This document shows, piece after piece, positions 1 through 11,402 of a DNA stretch of 64,000 nucleotides (position 1 is its first letter; each line of letters starts with the position of its first letter). The position numbers and the translations under genes were made by a program. The stretch is taken from assembly GCA_963576475.1 (NCBI GenBank), contig OY754982.1, positions 9,409,280 through 9,473,279 of the forward strand, given 5' to 3'. A model generated the notes under the pieces. The model was not told the origin of the DNA, did not search any database, and saw only the letters and a program-made list of their open reading frames with translations. Origin of the DNA: Molanna angustata. Taxonomy: Eukaryota; Arthropoda; Insecta; Trichoptera; Molannidae.

Positions 1-640
1 GGCGCACACACATACACACACACTGCACATAATATGCGCGGGAAATATCAAAAGCCCTCCCGCTCTCAGATTCGAAAATGGAATAATGGCGGTATGAATA
101 AATATTTGGCGGGAACGCAATCATTGTATTTACACAATTGCACCGAGTTGTGTATATTATACGTATTTAACTTAATCAACTTGAATATTAACTAATGGAG
201 TATGTTCGGAGCTGGAATATCCATTGTTAGCAACAGCTGAATTAGGATTGCTAAGAAGTTAATACGCCCACGATGTAAGTGTGTAATTATAATGCTGACT
301 ACTTCATTTAATAAGTAAGGAAAATAATATTTCAAGCTAGCGTTGCACCCGAGTTGGTTTAGCCATATACGATGAATGAGATAAACGAATGTTGAAGATT
401 ATATTACAAAGCACAAGGGAACAAACTGAACGATATTCTTCTAAATATTGATAAGTTTTATGTTATCCTCAACTCAATAAATGTTTTTTTAGATTTCTAT
501 AGTAAACCTACATATATTGATGAAAATGTCAAGACATATTTTCCAGATATTTTGTGTTCTTTAATAAAAAAAAAATATTGCTCTACGCCTATCAGAAATA
601 AAAGATACCTAAATATTAAAAATCGGGGTGTACTATTTAT
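1..640. other. AT-rich DNA without recognisable gene
   Basis: I see no open frame with a protein-family signature and no terminal repeat. A short CA-rich stretch occupies about the first 25 bases. The rest is AT-rich with short homopolymer runs. Confidence 0.6.
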
Positions 641-649
641 TTTTCCATT

Positions 650-746
650 GGTCGGGAGTTCGAATCCTGCCACGACCGAATCTGTTTATCACTAGCACAA
701 ACATTCATGCTTAATTTAAGGAATGTATGAGAATGTATATGTACTT
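650..746 (+). mobile_element. SINE-A fragment, 5' truncated
   Basis: This begins inside the tRNA-derived head, at the Pol III B box (GGGAGTTCGAATCC), and continues into the shared SINE-A body (ACTAGCACAAACATTCATGC). The A box half is missing. Eight other copies in the window share this body. It lies tail-to-tail with the next copy. Confidence 0.75.
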
Positions 747-750
747 ACCT

Positions 751-933
751 ACTTTTTTTTATTTATTTTTTAAATGTATATGTCCTTGTTAAACAAGTAC
801 ATTCACATCTCCCTACGTTCCCTAAAATAAGCATAAATGCTTGTGCTGTAGGTGAATGAAATTGGTCGAGGCAGGTTTTGAACTCGCGACAACTGGATTA
901 CTAGCCCAGCGCTATCCGCTCTGCTCTCGACCC
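751..933 (-). mobile_element. SINE-A, near full length
   Basis: Read on the minus strand it has a tRNA-like head with a damaged A box region, an intact-looking B box (reverse of the GAACTCGCGAC segment), a body ending in the ATGTACTTGTTTAACAAGGA hairpin region, and an A-rich tail seen as T-runs around 751-775. The head resembles a tRNA gene, but the long tail and the number of copies make it a SINE. Confidence 0.8.
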
Positions 934-939
934 TTTTGT

Positions 940-1730
940 ACATATATATCATCATAAAGGCATATTCATTTTATTTTAATTGAAAAAAAAACGCTAGGGA
1001 CCCTGGCAGCCGTTAATCCAAATATTATTTTGAAAAACATGTCCGAAAGAATTGTCGTAGGAGATTAAATATTTAAAATGGAAACCAATCATGCGCCTCC
1101 ATGAGCACGTCCCGTACCAGCATTATATATTATTGATTATGAAAAATCGTACAGAGTATATCCACCAATCCAAAGCCAAGTCTTCCATCGGAAAATATAC
1201 TATCGAGTTCCGTTTCGTGGGATGGCTTCCAGATTAAATTCTGCCAGGACTTTATTTATTGCCCGAATCTATATAATAATTTTAAAACTTTTGTAGAAAT
1301 GCATTTGAAGGATTATCTTTGTGGGGCCGTCGGGAATAGTGATGGGCGAAAGCGATCTTGCTGGCTCTAGTCCGGTTACAAGACCGAGGGTGTATAAATA
1401 TGCAACTTTTTTTGACTATACTTTTTTTTTGAAATATTGTGTTGTTTCTCGGGCAACTAACAAGTTTGTTAGTTTTTTAACGAGTACATATATTAAGTAT
1501 GTAGGTCAAATATGAATTATTTAAAACGTAACCTATATAAAAATTTCCCCATAATCTTACTAAAAGAAGACTATTAGATCCAGACTTCAGTCTTCAGTGT
1601 TGCTTCTCGGGTAACTCATAAGTAGGTACTAAGTATATTATGAAGGTCAAACATTAATTTAAAACGCACCCTTTATAAAAAAAATCACATTAATCGTCTG
1701 ATAGATTCAGTAAAATAATAAAAAAAAACT
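940..1730. other. AT-rich DNA without recognisable gene
   Basis: There are two related short segments near 1405-1530 and 1590-1700 (both contain GTTTCTCGGG or CTTCTCGGG followed by AACT and a GGTCAAA segment). They look like a degenerate local duplication. No coding signature is seen. Confidence 0.45.
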
Positions 1731-1732
1731 AA

Positions 1733-1807
1733 GTCTTCACCAGGAATCGAATACAGGACCAATTTTTCTCGGGTGTCAGATATTTAACTACCTGTACCAC
1801 GAAGACC
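1733..1807 (-). mobile_element. SINE-C tRNA-like head (degenerate)
   Basis: The ends pair as GTCTTC/GAAGAC, as in an acceptor stem. The interior on the minus strand reads GTGGTACAGGTAGTTAAATA and then a B-box-like TATTCGATTCCTGG. It matches the two better SINE-C heads at 45.7 and 45.9 kb. The A box is decayed, so a working tRNA gene is unlikely. Confidence 0.55.
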
Positions 1808-2017
1808 GACATATGGAAGTAACGGCCAGTTTTAAGGTTATTTATTTGTACATGTGCGATCACTTTTTTTCGTTTTTTTTTTATATACAAACACGCACTA
1901 GCCGGAAATACACATGCGTGTAGCTTTCATTATATCATATCAGCTCCTTGCACGTGTATCTGCTAAATGGCATGACTTTATTTGGCAAACAAGTAGTTTG
2001 TACTATATTTGATTTTT

Positions 2018-2210
2018 GGCATCTCCGCAGTCCGCGTTTGGCTTCTGTCAGGGCTTCCTGGGTTCGATCCCCAGCAGAGGAGAAAATGATTTAAATTTAT
2101 TTCTCACGCAAATATTGTTTTTCTGGGCTGGAAACACTGGTTATTTGGAAGAAATTGTTATATGACAATAAACTCGCCACTTGCGCAGGGTGCAAAGAAG
2201 TGTTTATCAT
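2018..2210 (+). mobile_element. SINE-B
   Basis: A B-box-like GGGTTCGATCCCCAGC is followed by an AGAGGAGAAAATGATTTAAA body and a 3' segment (GGAAGAAATTG...) that also occurs at the ends of LINE-like tails elsewhere in the window. The terminal hairpin is ATTGT (2154-2158) with ACAAT (2165-2169). The closest relative is at 33.2 kb. The 5' boundary is approximate. Confidence 0.65.
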
Positions 2211-2924
2211 TATTATTAATAGGATATCCGCTTGCCTCCAGGCATGCTTGCATAAAATTTAACCTGCAAATGTATTCTCAGTATGCCAGTTCCTGGCACA
2301 TGCCATTTTTTGGCCTGAAGTCTACTGCAGTTGAGGGTGAAGTTGAGGGTGTGGAGAGGAAAAGAAAAGAAGATAATATGGAAGTTAGGGATTTACTCTG
2401 AATTGAAGTTCTAATGCAATTGGGTTTATGTTATTGCATTTAATTTTACCAATTAAATTTTTTTTTGTTATATTTCAAGAAAAGAGGCGAGGTGTGAATT
2501 GTTTTAAATTCATTGGCCATCACTAGATTTGGACTTAAGTTGTATACATAGGTCTAACTTTTTCAATTTTCCAACCTGCTTCAAATTGATGACTTAGCAA
2601 TACTGATAGATGCGATGTGCCTGTTAAAATAACTGTCTCAAAATATTATCTAAATTTTTACGAGTGTCAGAATGCTTATTTTACATGTTATGGTCTTTGG
2701 GAAACAAAACAAATATAATGGAAGTTGGTATGTGGACTTTTAAACGAATCTGACACAAGGTGATACTTCATTTCATTTTCCATGAAATTTATTATGAGCT
2801 AAAAATATGACACGGTGTAATTTAAGCCCAGTGACATTTTATATATAGACACATTTTATGAGAACAAAAAGCTCTACAAAATGGTAAATTTTAACGAATT
2901 ATTACAATATCACTATGAAAGAGT
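2211..2924. other. AT-rich DNA without recognisable gene
   Basis: No coding signature or clear repeat boundary was found. A short frame over 2162-2401 is not protein-like beyond its length and overlaps the SINE-B tail. Confidence 0.55.
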
Positions 2925-3085
2925 CATATTCTGAAAGATGGAATGTTAGAAGCGTGAACAACATTTATAAGACGATGTATGAATTTTGATGAGGCGATAA
3001 ATGTGTGTCAAGATAGAAAAATGTGGCGTTCCGTCTTCTCTGCCTACCCCGTGAGGGACATGGCGTGATGGTATATATGTACATA
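2925..3085 (+). mobile_element. LINE-P 3' end fragment
   Basis: The plus strand encodes decayed pieces of the LINE-P C-terminus. The segment CAAGATAGAAAAATGTGGCG gives QDRKMWR-like residues, followed by the family ending SAYPVRDMA and a GTGATGGTATATATGTACA tail. The same ending is seen at 16.4 kb, and a related 3' end at 38.4 kb. Upstream coding sequence is missing, so it is 5' truncated as is usual for LINEs. Confidence 0.75.
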
Positions 3086-3179
3086 CATATGTAAGAGCTC
3101 ACACGACACAATACATTAAGTAAGAAAGAGATCATACTGTAATAGACACACATTAGACATATTTTCTCTTTTACTCCAG

Positions 3180-3510
3180 TGTAATCACATTATCATCCAG
3201 TGCAGGAAGAATCAGGATGCTGAGATTGAAAGAAGACGAGGTCAAGGTAGGGCTGCATTTGGAAAACTGTCTTTTATCCTGAAATCTCCAAAAGTTGGAA
3301 GAGATTTAAAGAAATCCCTATTTGACTCCTGTATCCTTCCCATCTTACATATTGGCTAGAAACGTCACTAATGAATAAATATATTATGCGCAAGTTCATG
3401 GTGACACAGAGGACTGTGGAGAAAAGGATGTTGTGATCTCTTTAAGATATAGAAAAACTAATAGGTGGATAAGACAGTAGACCAAATTAACAGATGTCGC
3501 TGAGAGAATC
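3180..3510 (+). pseudogene. LINE-W reverse transcriptase C-terminal relic
   Basis: Translation gives fragments such as AEIERRRGQGRAAFGKL, ILKSPKVGRDLKKSLFDSC and ILPILHIG. These match the region after the RT catalytic core in insect LINE polymerases. Stops and frame changes interrupt it throughout, so it is dead. Other LINE-W relics are at 24.3, 38.1 and 63.2 kb. The clade is not determined. Confidence 0.65.
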
Positions 3511-3511
3511 G

Positions 3512-4468
3512 CCACGATTCGTTCAAGAGAATTTATTGCTCTCAATTAATCGTCTTTAGCCCCGTGTGAGAGAATTGTATGCAGTAGAGTTTTTGCACGA
3601 TTTTTACAAATTTGAAAAAAAAAGTTTTTACAAAGGCTAAAAACACCAACTTAGAGGTTTCGCAGCATTATGTTCCATACATGGATTTACTCAGAATTCG
3701 AAGTAAAACATTTTGTGTATGTATGTATGTTGTTTGTATATTTTATTTAGATTTTTTCTTACAAAAAAATAACAAGTTTACACAGTATAAATTATATAAA
3801 AACAACAAAAAACAAGAAAAAATATTCCAATTTACACAAAAAATACATAGGAAGCACACAAAATTTTAAAAGAACCTTTCCTTTATGTATTCAACACCTA
3901 GGTGACGAAAAGCGGCAAGACCAGATGCTTCCTTCACACATTCTGGCAAGTCATTTAACAGTTGAAAACCTTTGTAATACACATTATAACCTGCCAGGTT
4001 AGTCTAAAGTGTGTCTGTGTATGTGTCTATCGGGTAAATATCGAAAATCACTGAAAAACCCCAGCAAGATTTAATTTTCTACAAAAAATATGCACATTAT
4101 ACCTAGTAGTAATTCTCAAACTTTTTTAACAATATTTATAAAAATTGAATCAAGTGACGACATAGTTTCATACAATTTGTATGGCAATATACACTATTCA
4201 ATATTTACGGGGACTCTCAATAGTTTGATACATCTCAAAACATACATACATACATACCATTATGCTGTTTTCTTGTTTTGGGTAGAAAAAAAACTGTCCT
4301 CCATACTATCCAATCCTAACCATCCTAACCTACATGTTTTGTATAGAAAACAAAATATCTTCAAATATTCAATAATTTGGATTTAAGGGTTTATAGTTTG
4401 GTACGTATTCTTCAACTATACATACTATCGCTATTAAAAGTTGGATCTCATGTGATACATGCAACTAG
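3512..4468 (+). mobile_element. Helitron-like element H1, interrupted copy
   Basis: The left part matches the H1 5' region (GATTCGTTCAAGAGAATT, then the GAGG(C/T)TTCGCAGCAT segment). The right part matches the H1 3' half and ends in the family hairpin followed by CTAG at 4465-4468. A reversed LINE fragment separates the halves, and part of the H1 middle is missing. The next base is C rather than the T seen in other copies. Confidence 0.7.
3725..4005 (-). pseudogene. LINE RT C-terminal fragment nested in H1
   Basis: The minus strand has an open stretch reading YYKGFQLLNDLPECVKEA, then AAFRHLGVEYIKER and a stop. The N-D-L-P motif followed by a basic tail is typical of the extreme C-terminus of CR1/jockey-like LINE polymerases. 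A similar ending is at 26.2 kb. It lies in the former (GT)n tract of H1. Boundaries are approximate. Confidence 0.6.
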
Positions 4469-4570
4469 CTTTTAGCACTATTTGATAGCAGTCATTTCCC
4501 AAGTCGCTTCATAAAAAAAATCACTCATGGGGGTTTAAATTTAACAAAGTGATGAATTTGTATTTGGTAA

Positions 4571-5578
4571 TCCAACTGTCGATTTGTTCAGGAGAACTTT
4601 GTTCTCTTAACATATCGACAATGTATCAAGCCAGAATACGCGAGAATTGTATGGACAGGTCTACTTTTTTCACGGCTTTTCCAATTTTTAAGTCAAAAAA
4701 CACTTAGAGGCTTCGCAGCATATATGTTCCATACACGGATTTACTCAGAATTCGGAGTAGAACATCTCGTGTGTCTGTGTGTGTGTGTGTATGTCTGTGT
4801 GTGTGTGTCCGTCCCCCCCTTATAACTTTTGATCCGCTCAATTAACAGAGCCTAAAATTTCAGAATATATAAACAGTTACAGGCCTACAAAACTTTTATA
4901 CTCGGAATTTTGAATTTTTGTTTCAGTCAGGGGTTATCAACTTTTGAATTTTCATTTTATTTTTCCCTATATCTCAGAAACCATAAAAGCTAGAACGCTG
5001 AAAATTGGTATAAACATAGACAAATACAAAATCTCAAATTAGTTTTTTCAAAAAAATTCCAGGATTTCTCAAACATTTTTTATTAAGAAAAGTATTTTTT
5101 TTATGATAAATTTATGAGTTTAACTGCCTATATTTCCATTTTTTTTAAAATATCGAAAAAAGCCGAAACACCCCAACTAGATAATTTAATTTTCTATAAA
5201 AAATATTAACATTGTAGTAGAAGATCTCAGTTTTTTTTAACAATTTTTTTAAAAATTGAATTTAGTGACGACATCGCTTCATACATTTTGTATGGCAGTC
5301 GCCTATACACAATATGTAAGAAGACCTAATAGTTTGATACTTCATCTCCAAACATACATACCATCATGCTATTTTCATATTCTGGGTAGGAAAAAAGGAA
5401 CTTCCTCCATACTATCCTATCTTGACATACATACCTACATAATATATGTTGTATAGAAAACAAAATATCTGAAAATATTCAATAATTTGTATTTATGGGT
5501 TTATAGTTTGGTACATATTCTTCAACTATACATACTATCGCTATCGACAGTTGGATCTCATGTGTTACATGCAACTAG
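4571..5578 (+). mobile_element. Helitron-like element H1, most complete copy
   Basis: The element starts A|TCCAACTGTCGA at 4571 and ends CTAG|T at 5578, as Helitrons do (5' TC, 3' CTRR, insertion between A and T). The first 12 bases recur in inverse orientation near the 3' end as TCGACAGTTGGA (5544-5555). These are followed by a terminal hairpin built from AGTTG/CAACT and CATGT/ACATG. The interior has a (GT)n tract near 4769-4808 and no coding frame, so it is non-autonomous. The subterminal inverted repeats, internal microsatellite and 3' hairpin resemble DINE-1/HINE-type elements. Four more copies are in the window. Confidence 0.8.
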
Positions 5579-7050
5579 TTTTAATAAAATATTTTCTGGG
5601 TTGGGATGCAGAGGTGCGAGCAGTGGAGTTTTAATATTTTTGCCGAATGCAAGCCTTAATATTAAAGTTGGCATAACTATTATTTGATTACAACACATAG
5701 TTTTAAAATCATCGAGTCAACCAAAATGGATCCTTCAAGGTTTGGAAATAAAATAAATTCTGCTTGGATCGATATATTCGAAATCATTCAAACCTTCAAG
5801 ATAAGAAGATGTGCAACATAAAATTATGACGAGATTAAAAACGATATGGTGGAGTTAAAATAAAGAGATAAACGAATCCAGATTTTGATTTGTTCAAGTG
5901 TAATTCAATCTTTAATGATTTATCTGGTTGGCGATCTACATGAATCATTTATGTAATTTGCACACGGCCAACGAGCGTTGACGATGATCGACGGAGACAG
6001 TCGAACAAAAAATATAAAGAGATCACTGGACCCCCGGGACTGAGCGGAAAACACGTTAATTTGTCTCGGTGAGGTTTAATTTAAACGTGTGTAGGTTTTG
6101 TTTCGTGATCCGACCGACAGATGGCGCAGGGATCGATTGATCCAGTCAAACGTGAAATCGAGGGTAGGTGGATAAATCGATTCAATCTACCAGGCTTTGC
6201 TTTATAAAGTAAAGAGGTAGAATATTTAACAAATAATGTTAAGGATCGTTTTGGTAAATTTTAAAAGAGTTCAAATAAAAAATACTTAACAAATCACTTA
6301 GGTATCGATCAATTAATTTGCCTTTTATAATGCTTGATAACTCACTATTTGTTTTTTAAATGTAGGTAATGGTTGCTTTTAGAGTAAAGGCATGAATTAT
6401 TATTTAAAATTGAAACTATTAGCGTGTCCATTTCAAAAGTAATTTTTCACCTTTAAATTGATATAAAGAAAAGAGGTAATGATTGATTGACTGTTGAATG
6501 AAAGATTACTTACGGAATATTACCTTTTATTGTAGTTAACAAAATTGTACTTTATAACTATAGAGTTGTTTTGGAAGTATCGACTGGTTCAAAAGGCGGG
6601 AACTTGACGTATTATTTGGCTTGTTTGTTGCGCGTTGATCTACGAAAGTTGGCGTTCCACTGCGCAAGCGCCGATTTAAGATGCTGTTTCATAGCTCCGA
6701 TTAAAAGGGCTTCTACAATTTCATTGCTGGATATAAAGAGCTTAGTAGTATTTCCTTGAATTTATATTTTTTGGGTGTTTGATGCCATCTATGACCCGCA
6801 TGCCGCACAATGACATCTACCATTGAAGTAATTTACTTACGTCTCTTTTGTTAGTCCAGGGTTTTCAATTCAAAATTCTAGGTGACCATTTGACAATGTC
6901 TTATCTCGACTCGTGCCCCACCCATAACCATTTCAACCTTGTTTTCTTTCTGCAAAGCATTTTCAGCTCCGGAGCCATCAACTACAAGGATGAGATTGCA
7001 AAAACAAAGTAAATGCCTGTCACAATGATACCCGGCATAAGCTATTCCTC
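5579..7050. other. Unassigned AT-rich DNA with a mixed-GC segment
   Basis: About 5930-6200 and 6590-6700 are less AT-rich and contain DNA such as GACCCCCGGGACTGAGCGG. I could not recognise a protein, a splice-bounded exon or a repeat end there. Confidence 0.4.
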
Positions 7051-7690
7051 AATATCCATAAATAACTACACATTTGGAACAGTGGAACAATTTCGGTTCC
7101 ATCGTTAACAACGAGAATGATATGAACATTGAGATTTCAAAGAAGATTCTTGCAGCTAACCGGAGTTAGTATGGTCTCATTGGACAATTGAAGTCAAGTA
7201 TATTGTCCAGAATAACTAGACACTAATTAAATCAGTCAGAACATATGCCTCAGAGAACTGGACATTAACCAAGCACAATGAAAACGAACTGGACGCCTTA
7301 TTAAAAAGAAAAATCTAACGACCTGTTAACGACGGTCAAACATGGTGTAAAATATTATAACACAGAGCTCTATGATCTTTACCAGAACATCAGCGTAGTC
7401 AAGTTCATAAAGAAAAAAAAAACTACGTTGGTTGGGACACTGAAACCGTATGGAAGATCTGGAGCTCCAAAAAAAGGGTGTTCTCTAATGACTTAACCGA
7501 TAGAAGAAGCGTAGGGAGACCTAAAATACGATAATTGAACGTCGCTGACGCGGATTGTCGGGCTGTGGGGCAGCAGTACTGGAAAGTAGCAGCCTACGAT
7601 AGAGAAGTATGGAGAAGATTCTTGGAGATATGTAGATAGGACACACAAAGGGTTGTGACTTTGAAGATTATGATGATGTTACTTTCTGCA
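7050..7690 (+). pseudogene. RTE-2 LINE 3' relic
   Basis: Translated pieces include RYNHELYDLYQNISVVKF-like and LRWLGH-like segments, then RRSVGRPKI. This is the order found in the C-terminal region of RTE-type endonuclease/RT proteins, and RTE-1 in this window has the same motifs. Many frameshifts are present. It ends near TGAAGATTATGATGATG, comparable to RTE (TGA)n tails. The same family recurs at 29.2 kb (minus) and 59.5 kb. Confidence 0.7.
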
Positions 7691-7758
7691 ACATAGTGCA
7701 AGTCCATATTATAAATTAAATCAATTTTTAAAAGGAGTGAAAAAATACATTATTTATT

Positions 7759-8180
7759 AACAGATTTTTAATTATCTCAATAGAGACGAAGTTGGAATAT
7801 TTATTGTAGGAGAACCGGGAAATCAAGGCACCTACAGGGATTACGACCTGTCATCGGCTGGTTTACGTGATCACTTTATGCGCTTGCGCAACGTTCACCA
7901 ATTATGCCTTTTTAATGAGATCCCTATCAATTCAATTTTGAAAGTTCTATATATTGTAATACTGAAATTCTTTTCGCTTGAAAATAAGGAATTTTTACTA
8001 CAGCCATCTATGGGTGAAATTATGAACAACAATCTTATTATTTTTTATTTATTTTGTTGTAACGCCATCTATTGAGAGAATTGGTTTTTTGTAAATAATG
8101 AAAGCTACAATTCTTATATCTGAGGTGACAATGCATTTTTCGCATAGAAGTCACCCCTGAATTGCGCCAGACTTATAAGG
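7759..8180 (+). repeat. Interspersed repeat M, copy 1
   Basis: It starts near ACAGATTTTTAATTATCTCA and contains the conserved ACGACCTGTCATCGGCTGG and GCGCTTGCGCAACGTTCACC blocks. It ends around a block with TCACCCCTGAATTGCGCCAG. Related copies are at 9.5, 57.1, 60.3 and 61.8 kb. No coding frame spans it. The superfamily is unknown. The length, about 420 bp, suggests a non-autonomous element. Confidence 0.7.
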
Positions 8181-9469
8181 TCATTTTTGTCTTATTTACC
8201 TACTTGTACTTTACCTACTTACTTACACATTATTTATCTTTAATCCACAAGTACCTACCTACAAGATTCAATTAATTTATGCTGATGAAAAAACTAAGGT
8301 TTTTATGTGTAGTGATGTTTATGGCAGGCAGGTAGGTAAAATTTTCGTTTGTTCACTTAATTATTCATAATTAAATGATTGAAAAAAAATATTTTAAGAT
8401 CCGGGAATTCCGACCCTGAACTGATATGTATGGGTATTGTCTCTCTTAAGTCACTCTGACAGGTCGTGAAAAAAATGGTTTGATTAGGATGATCAGGTAG
8501 ACGGTGTCCGAGACCTCTCCAAAATTTAAATAATCAATTATCAAAGAAAAAAAAATACAAAATAAAGTCAATATCTATTCGAGACTCACTCTTCATTTCA
8601 CACTTGTCATGATTAGTTAATTTGAAACTTATCACAATGTCAACTGAATTATGCTAATAAATGAGCTGTATAACCTAATGAAATCATAGGTCGTTAATTC
8701 ATTTATACTATATTCATTAATTATTGAGTAGGTATTAAGTTTGGGTGCAACTTAATTTTAAGGAAAATATGATCTGACATATACCAACCAAACAAAGACT
8801 CAAATTTGCGCACTGCGCACCCGGAAACCTGGTTCAAGATATTTGGCGACAAATTTATTTTGTAATTTTTATTTGTTAATAATTGCACAAATATCCAAAT
8901 TGCACTCTGACGATGAATTTCAACAGATCGATACCGGTCAGTGCCAGTTTTAAATTAAATAGTGAAACTTAAACAAATTAGTGTTTTCATTTATACTCAG
9001 TATAATGGAGTTTCACTACGAATTATCCGTCAACAAAATTAACAAAAAAATTATATACCTACCGTAAAAAAATATCATACTCCAGGTTGTATAACTGAAT
9101 CTAATTGATTTCATCTTTGCAAAGTCACCATCCACAAAAATGATAAAAATTTCTTTATCCACTCTCATTAAAAAGTTTGGGGCGTACTAGAAGATTCTTC
9201 TCTTGGACACCAATCTGGAAACTTGGATCAAGTTGTTGTTGGCTCAAAATTGTTATCAAGTACAGCTTCGTAAGACCTTGTATAAATTATGACAAGAGAT
9301 GCCACTCGAGACGGAGCTGATGTTTGGTACAGTTTTGCTGAAATATTTCTAATTATCCTTTTCTCTAGATCGATTTATCCAGCCGATACGATGGAAAGTT
9401 TTCTATGAGAGACGTGGTTAGATTAGAATCTCCATGGAAAATATTAAATGAATTTTTTTGTAAGAAATT
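8181..9469. other. AT-rich DNA without recognisable gene
   Basis: No long frame, tRNA-like box or repeated terminal motif was recognised. The segment 9110-9420 is slightly less AT-rich but has no protein signature. Confidence 0.5.
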
Positions 9470-9482
9470 AATATTATAGGAT

Positions 9483-9860
9483 ATTTTTTAACAGATTTTT
9501 AATTATCTCAATAGAGACGAAGTTGGAATATTTACTGTAGGAGAACCGGGAAATCAAGGCACCTACAGGGCTTACGACCTGTCATCGGCTGGTTTACGTG
9601 ATCACTTTATGCGCTTGCGCAACGTTCACCATTAAAAAAAGCATAATTGGTGAACGTTGCGCAAGCGCATAAAGTGATCACGTAAACCAGCCGATGACAG
9701 GTCGTAAGCCCTGTAGGTGCCTTGATTTCCCGGTTTTCCTACAGTAAATATTCCAACTTCGTCTCTATTGAGATAATTAAAAATCTGTTAAAAAATATCT
9801 TTAACTCCCGACAGGGAAAAAAATACAATGTTTGCGCATATGCAATAATAAAAATATTCG
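9483..9860. mobile_element. Repeat M palindromic copy with 13-bp flanking duplication
   Basis: Arms 9480-9630 and 9649-9799 are reverse complements over about 151 bp. I see one mismatch, in GAGAACC versus GAAAACC. They are separated by an 18-nt loop. Each arm is the 5' part of repeat M. The 13-bp word AATATTATAGGAT is present at both 9470-9482 and 9861-9873, consistent with a target-site duplication around the unit. Between the right arm and the right direct repeat lies a TTTGCGCATATGCAA segment also found beside M copies at 57.5 and 61.8 kb. Confidence 0.75.
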
Positions 9861-9873
9861 AATATTATAGGAT

Positions 9874-10431
9874 GTTTTAATTGAATCGTATGACTTTGAA
9901 GGGATATCAGCGGTCATTCAGTAACTTTTTCATTAACTTGGATGACCATTTATTTATTTACTTTATGTACAATAATGTGTAAAATGGCTTGTTTTTGCAA
10001 TAAGACATATTTGTTCCTACCAACAAAAGCAAATTGAGCCCATAATAATTAGTGTAGAGATGTGCATTAAATTAACAAAAAAACAAACGAACAGAAAGAC
10101 AAACACATGATATTACTAAATGTAAAATGGCAGGAACAAAGAAAAGAAGGACATAGAGGTTTTCTAGTGCTAGTGATGTGTTTTGGGTATAAAGAAGAGC
10201 AAATTATGAAAACCCACATTATGAATTATTATATAAAGACTGCGATGATTGGAACTTGAACAAGAAGACATTGGTAAAAGAAGATTAATGGAAGAAAAGT
10301 GTTCTAGGAAAGAGACCAATAAGGGTTTTGAGAAGTAAAATGATGTAATAGTGGATAATGTCAGCAGGGGTTATTATAAAAAAGCATAGGTATAAAAATA
10401 TTACATTCTAATAAGTCAGGGTTAATACTAA
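9874..10431. other. AT-rich DNA without recognisable gene
   Basis: No supported feature. The segment 10130-10330 is purine-rich and has short open frames, but I recognise no family. Confidence 0.45.
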
Positions 10432-10701
10432 ACAATTTAAAAAAAAAACTTATTTGAGATTTTGTATTTGTCTATGTTTATAACAAATTTCAGCGTTCTA
10501 GCTTTTATGGTTTCTGAGATATATGGAAAAATAAACCAAAATTTCAAAAGTTGATAACCCCTGACTGAAACAAAAATTCACACTTCAGTATTAAAGTTTT
10601 GTAGGCCTATAACTGTTTATATATATTCTAAAAATTTGGGCTCTGTAAATTGAGCGGATCAAAAGTTATAAGAGGGGGACGGACACACAGACAGACACAC
10701 A

Positions 10702-10744
<43 letters not shown>

Positions 10745-10945
10745 CTCACATAAAATGTTCCACTCCGAATTCTGAGTAAATCCATGTATGGGAACATATA
10801 TGCTGCGAGGCCTCTAGTTGGTGATATTAGCTTGCAAAAAGTCCACTACACCATACAAAATTTTCCTTCGTACACGCATCTTGGCTTAATAATGTCGATT
10901 CATTAAGAGAATTGAATTCTCATGAACGAATCGACAGTTATAATA
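10432..10945 (-). mobile_element. Helitron-like element H1, reversed and 3' truncated
   Basis: On the minus strand this runs from the H1 5' hairpin (ACTGTCGATTCGTTCATGAG, pairing with the ATGAATCGACA segment) through the GCATATATGTTCC block, the microsatellite and the GGGGTTATCAACTTTTGA block. It then stops where the H1 3' half should begin. The terminal CTAG is absent. Confidence 0.7.
10704..10743. repeat. (CA)n microsatellite inside H1
   Basis: About 20 uninterrupted CA units occupy the position of the (GT)n tract in plus-strand H1 copies. The tract therefore belongs to the element rather than arising at each locus. Confidence 0.9.
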
Positions 10946-11402
10946 CTAATATCGCAGGTAGACCAATTTTAAACATATTTTCAATAACGTATATACAGTG
11001 ATAAAATTCTGCCACCTCCTCCAGCAACCATCCCCCACCCTGTACAGTTGGCCAATCCTCCATAATTTTAAGTTTAATAAGTATTTACAGTTAGTTTATA
11101 AGTACACTCCAGAAGAAGGAGATTTGCTCTCCGAAACCGGTCAAGGTATCGACGGAGTTAAGTGTATGACACAAATTTCAAAGTGAAATAATTTTGTTGT
11201 TATTGTTAAATAGGGACACAAATTAAATTAATTAATAAAACTAAAAACAATTAATTTCTAATAAACCTTAATTTTTTACGCTTGAACTTTGAATGTGAAA
11301 AATACGAAAATATGAGAAACAAATGATCATATTTTAAATACACAGATATTTTGCAAAATTCAAATATACAATCTCGGTACATGTTCATATTTGTACTACA
11401 TA
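10946..11402. other. Spacer with GAAGA-stem-GAAA motif
   Basis: At 11110-11136 CAGAAGA is followed by a GGAG/CTCC-type stem and then CCGAAACC. Similar motifs occur at 19.37 and 35.60 kb. No gene was recognised. A short frame at 10998-11186 spans the motif but has no family features. Confidence 0.4.
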
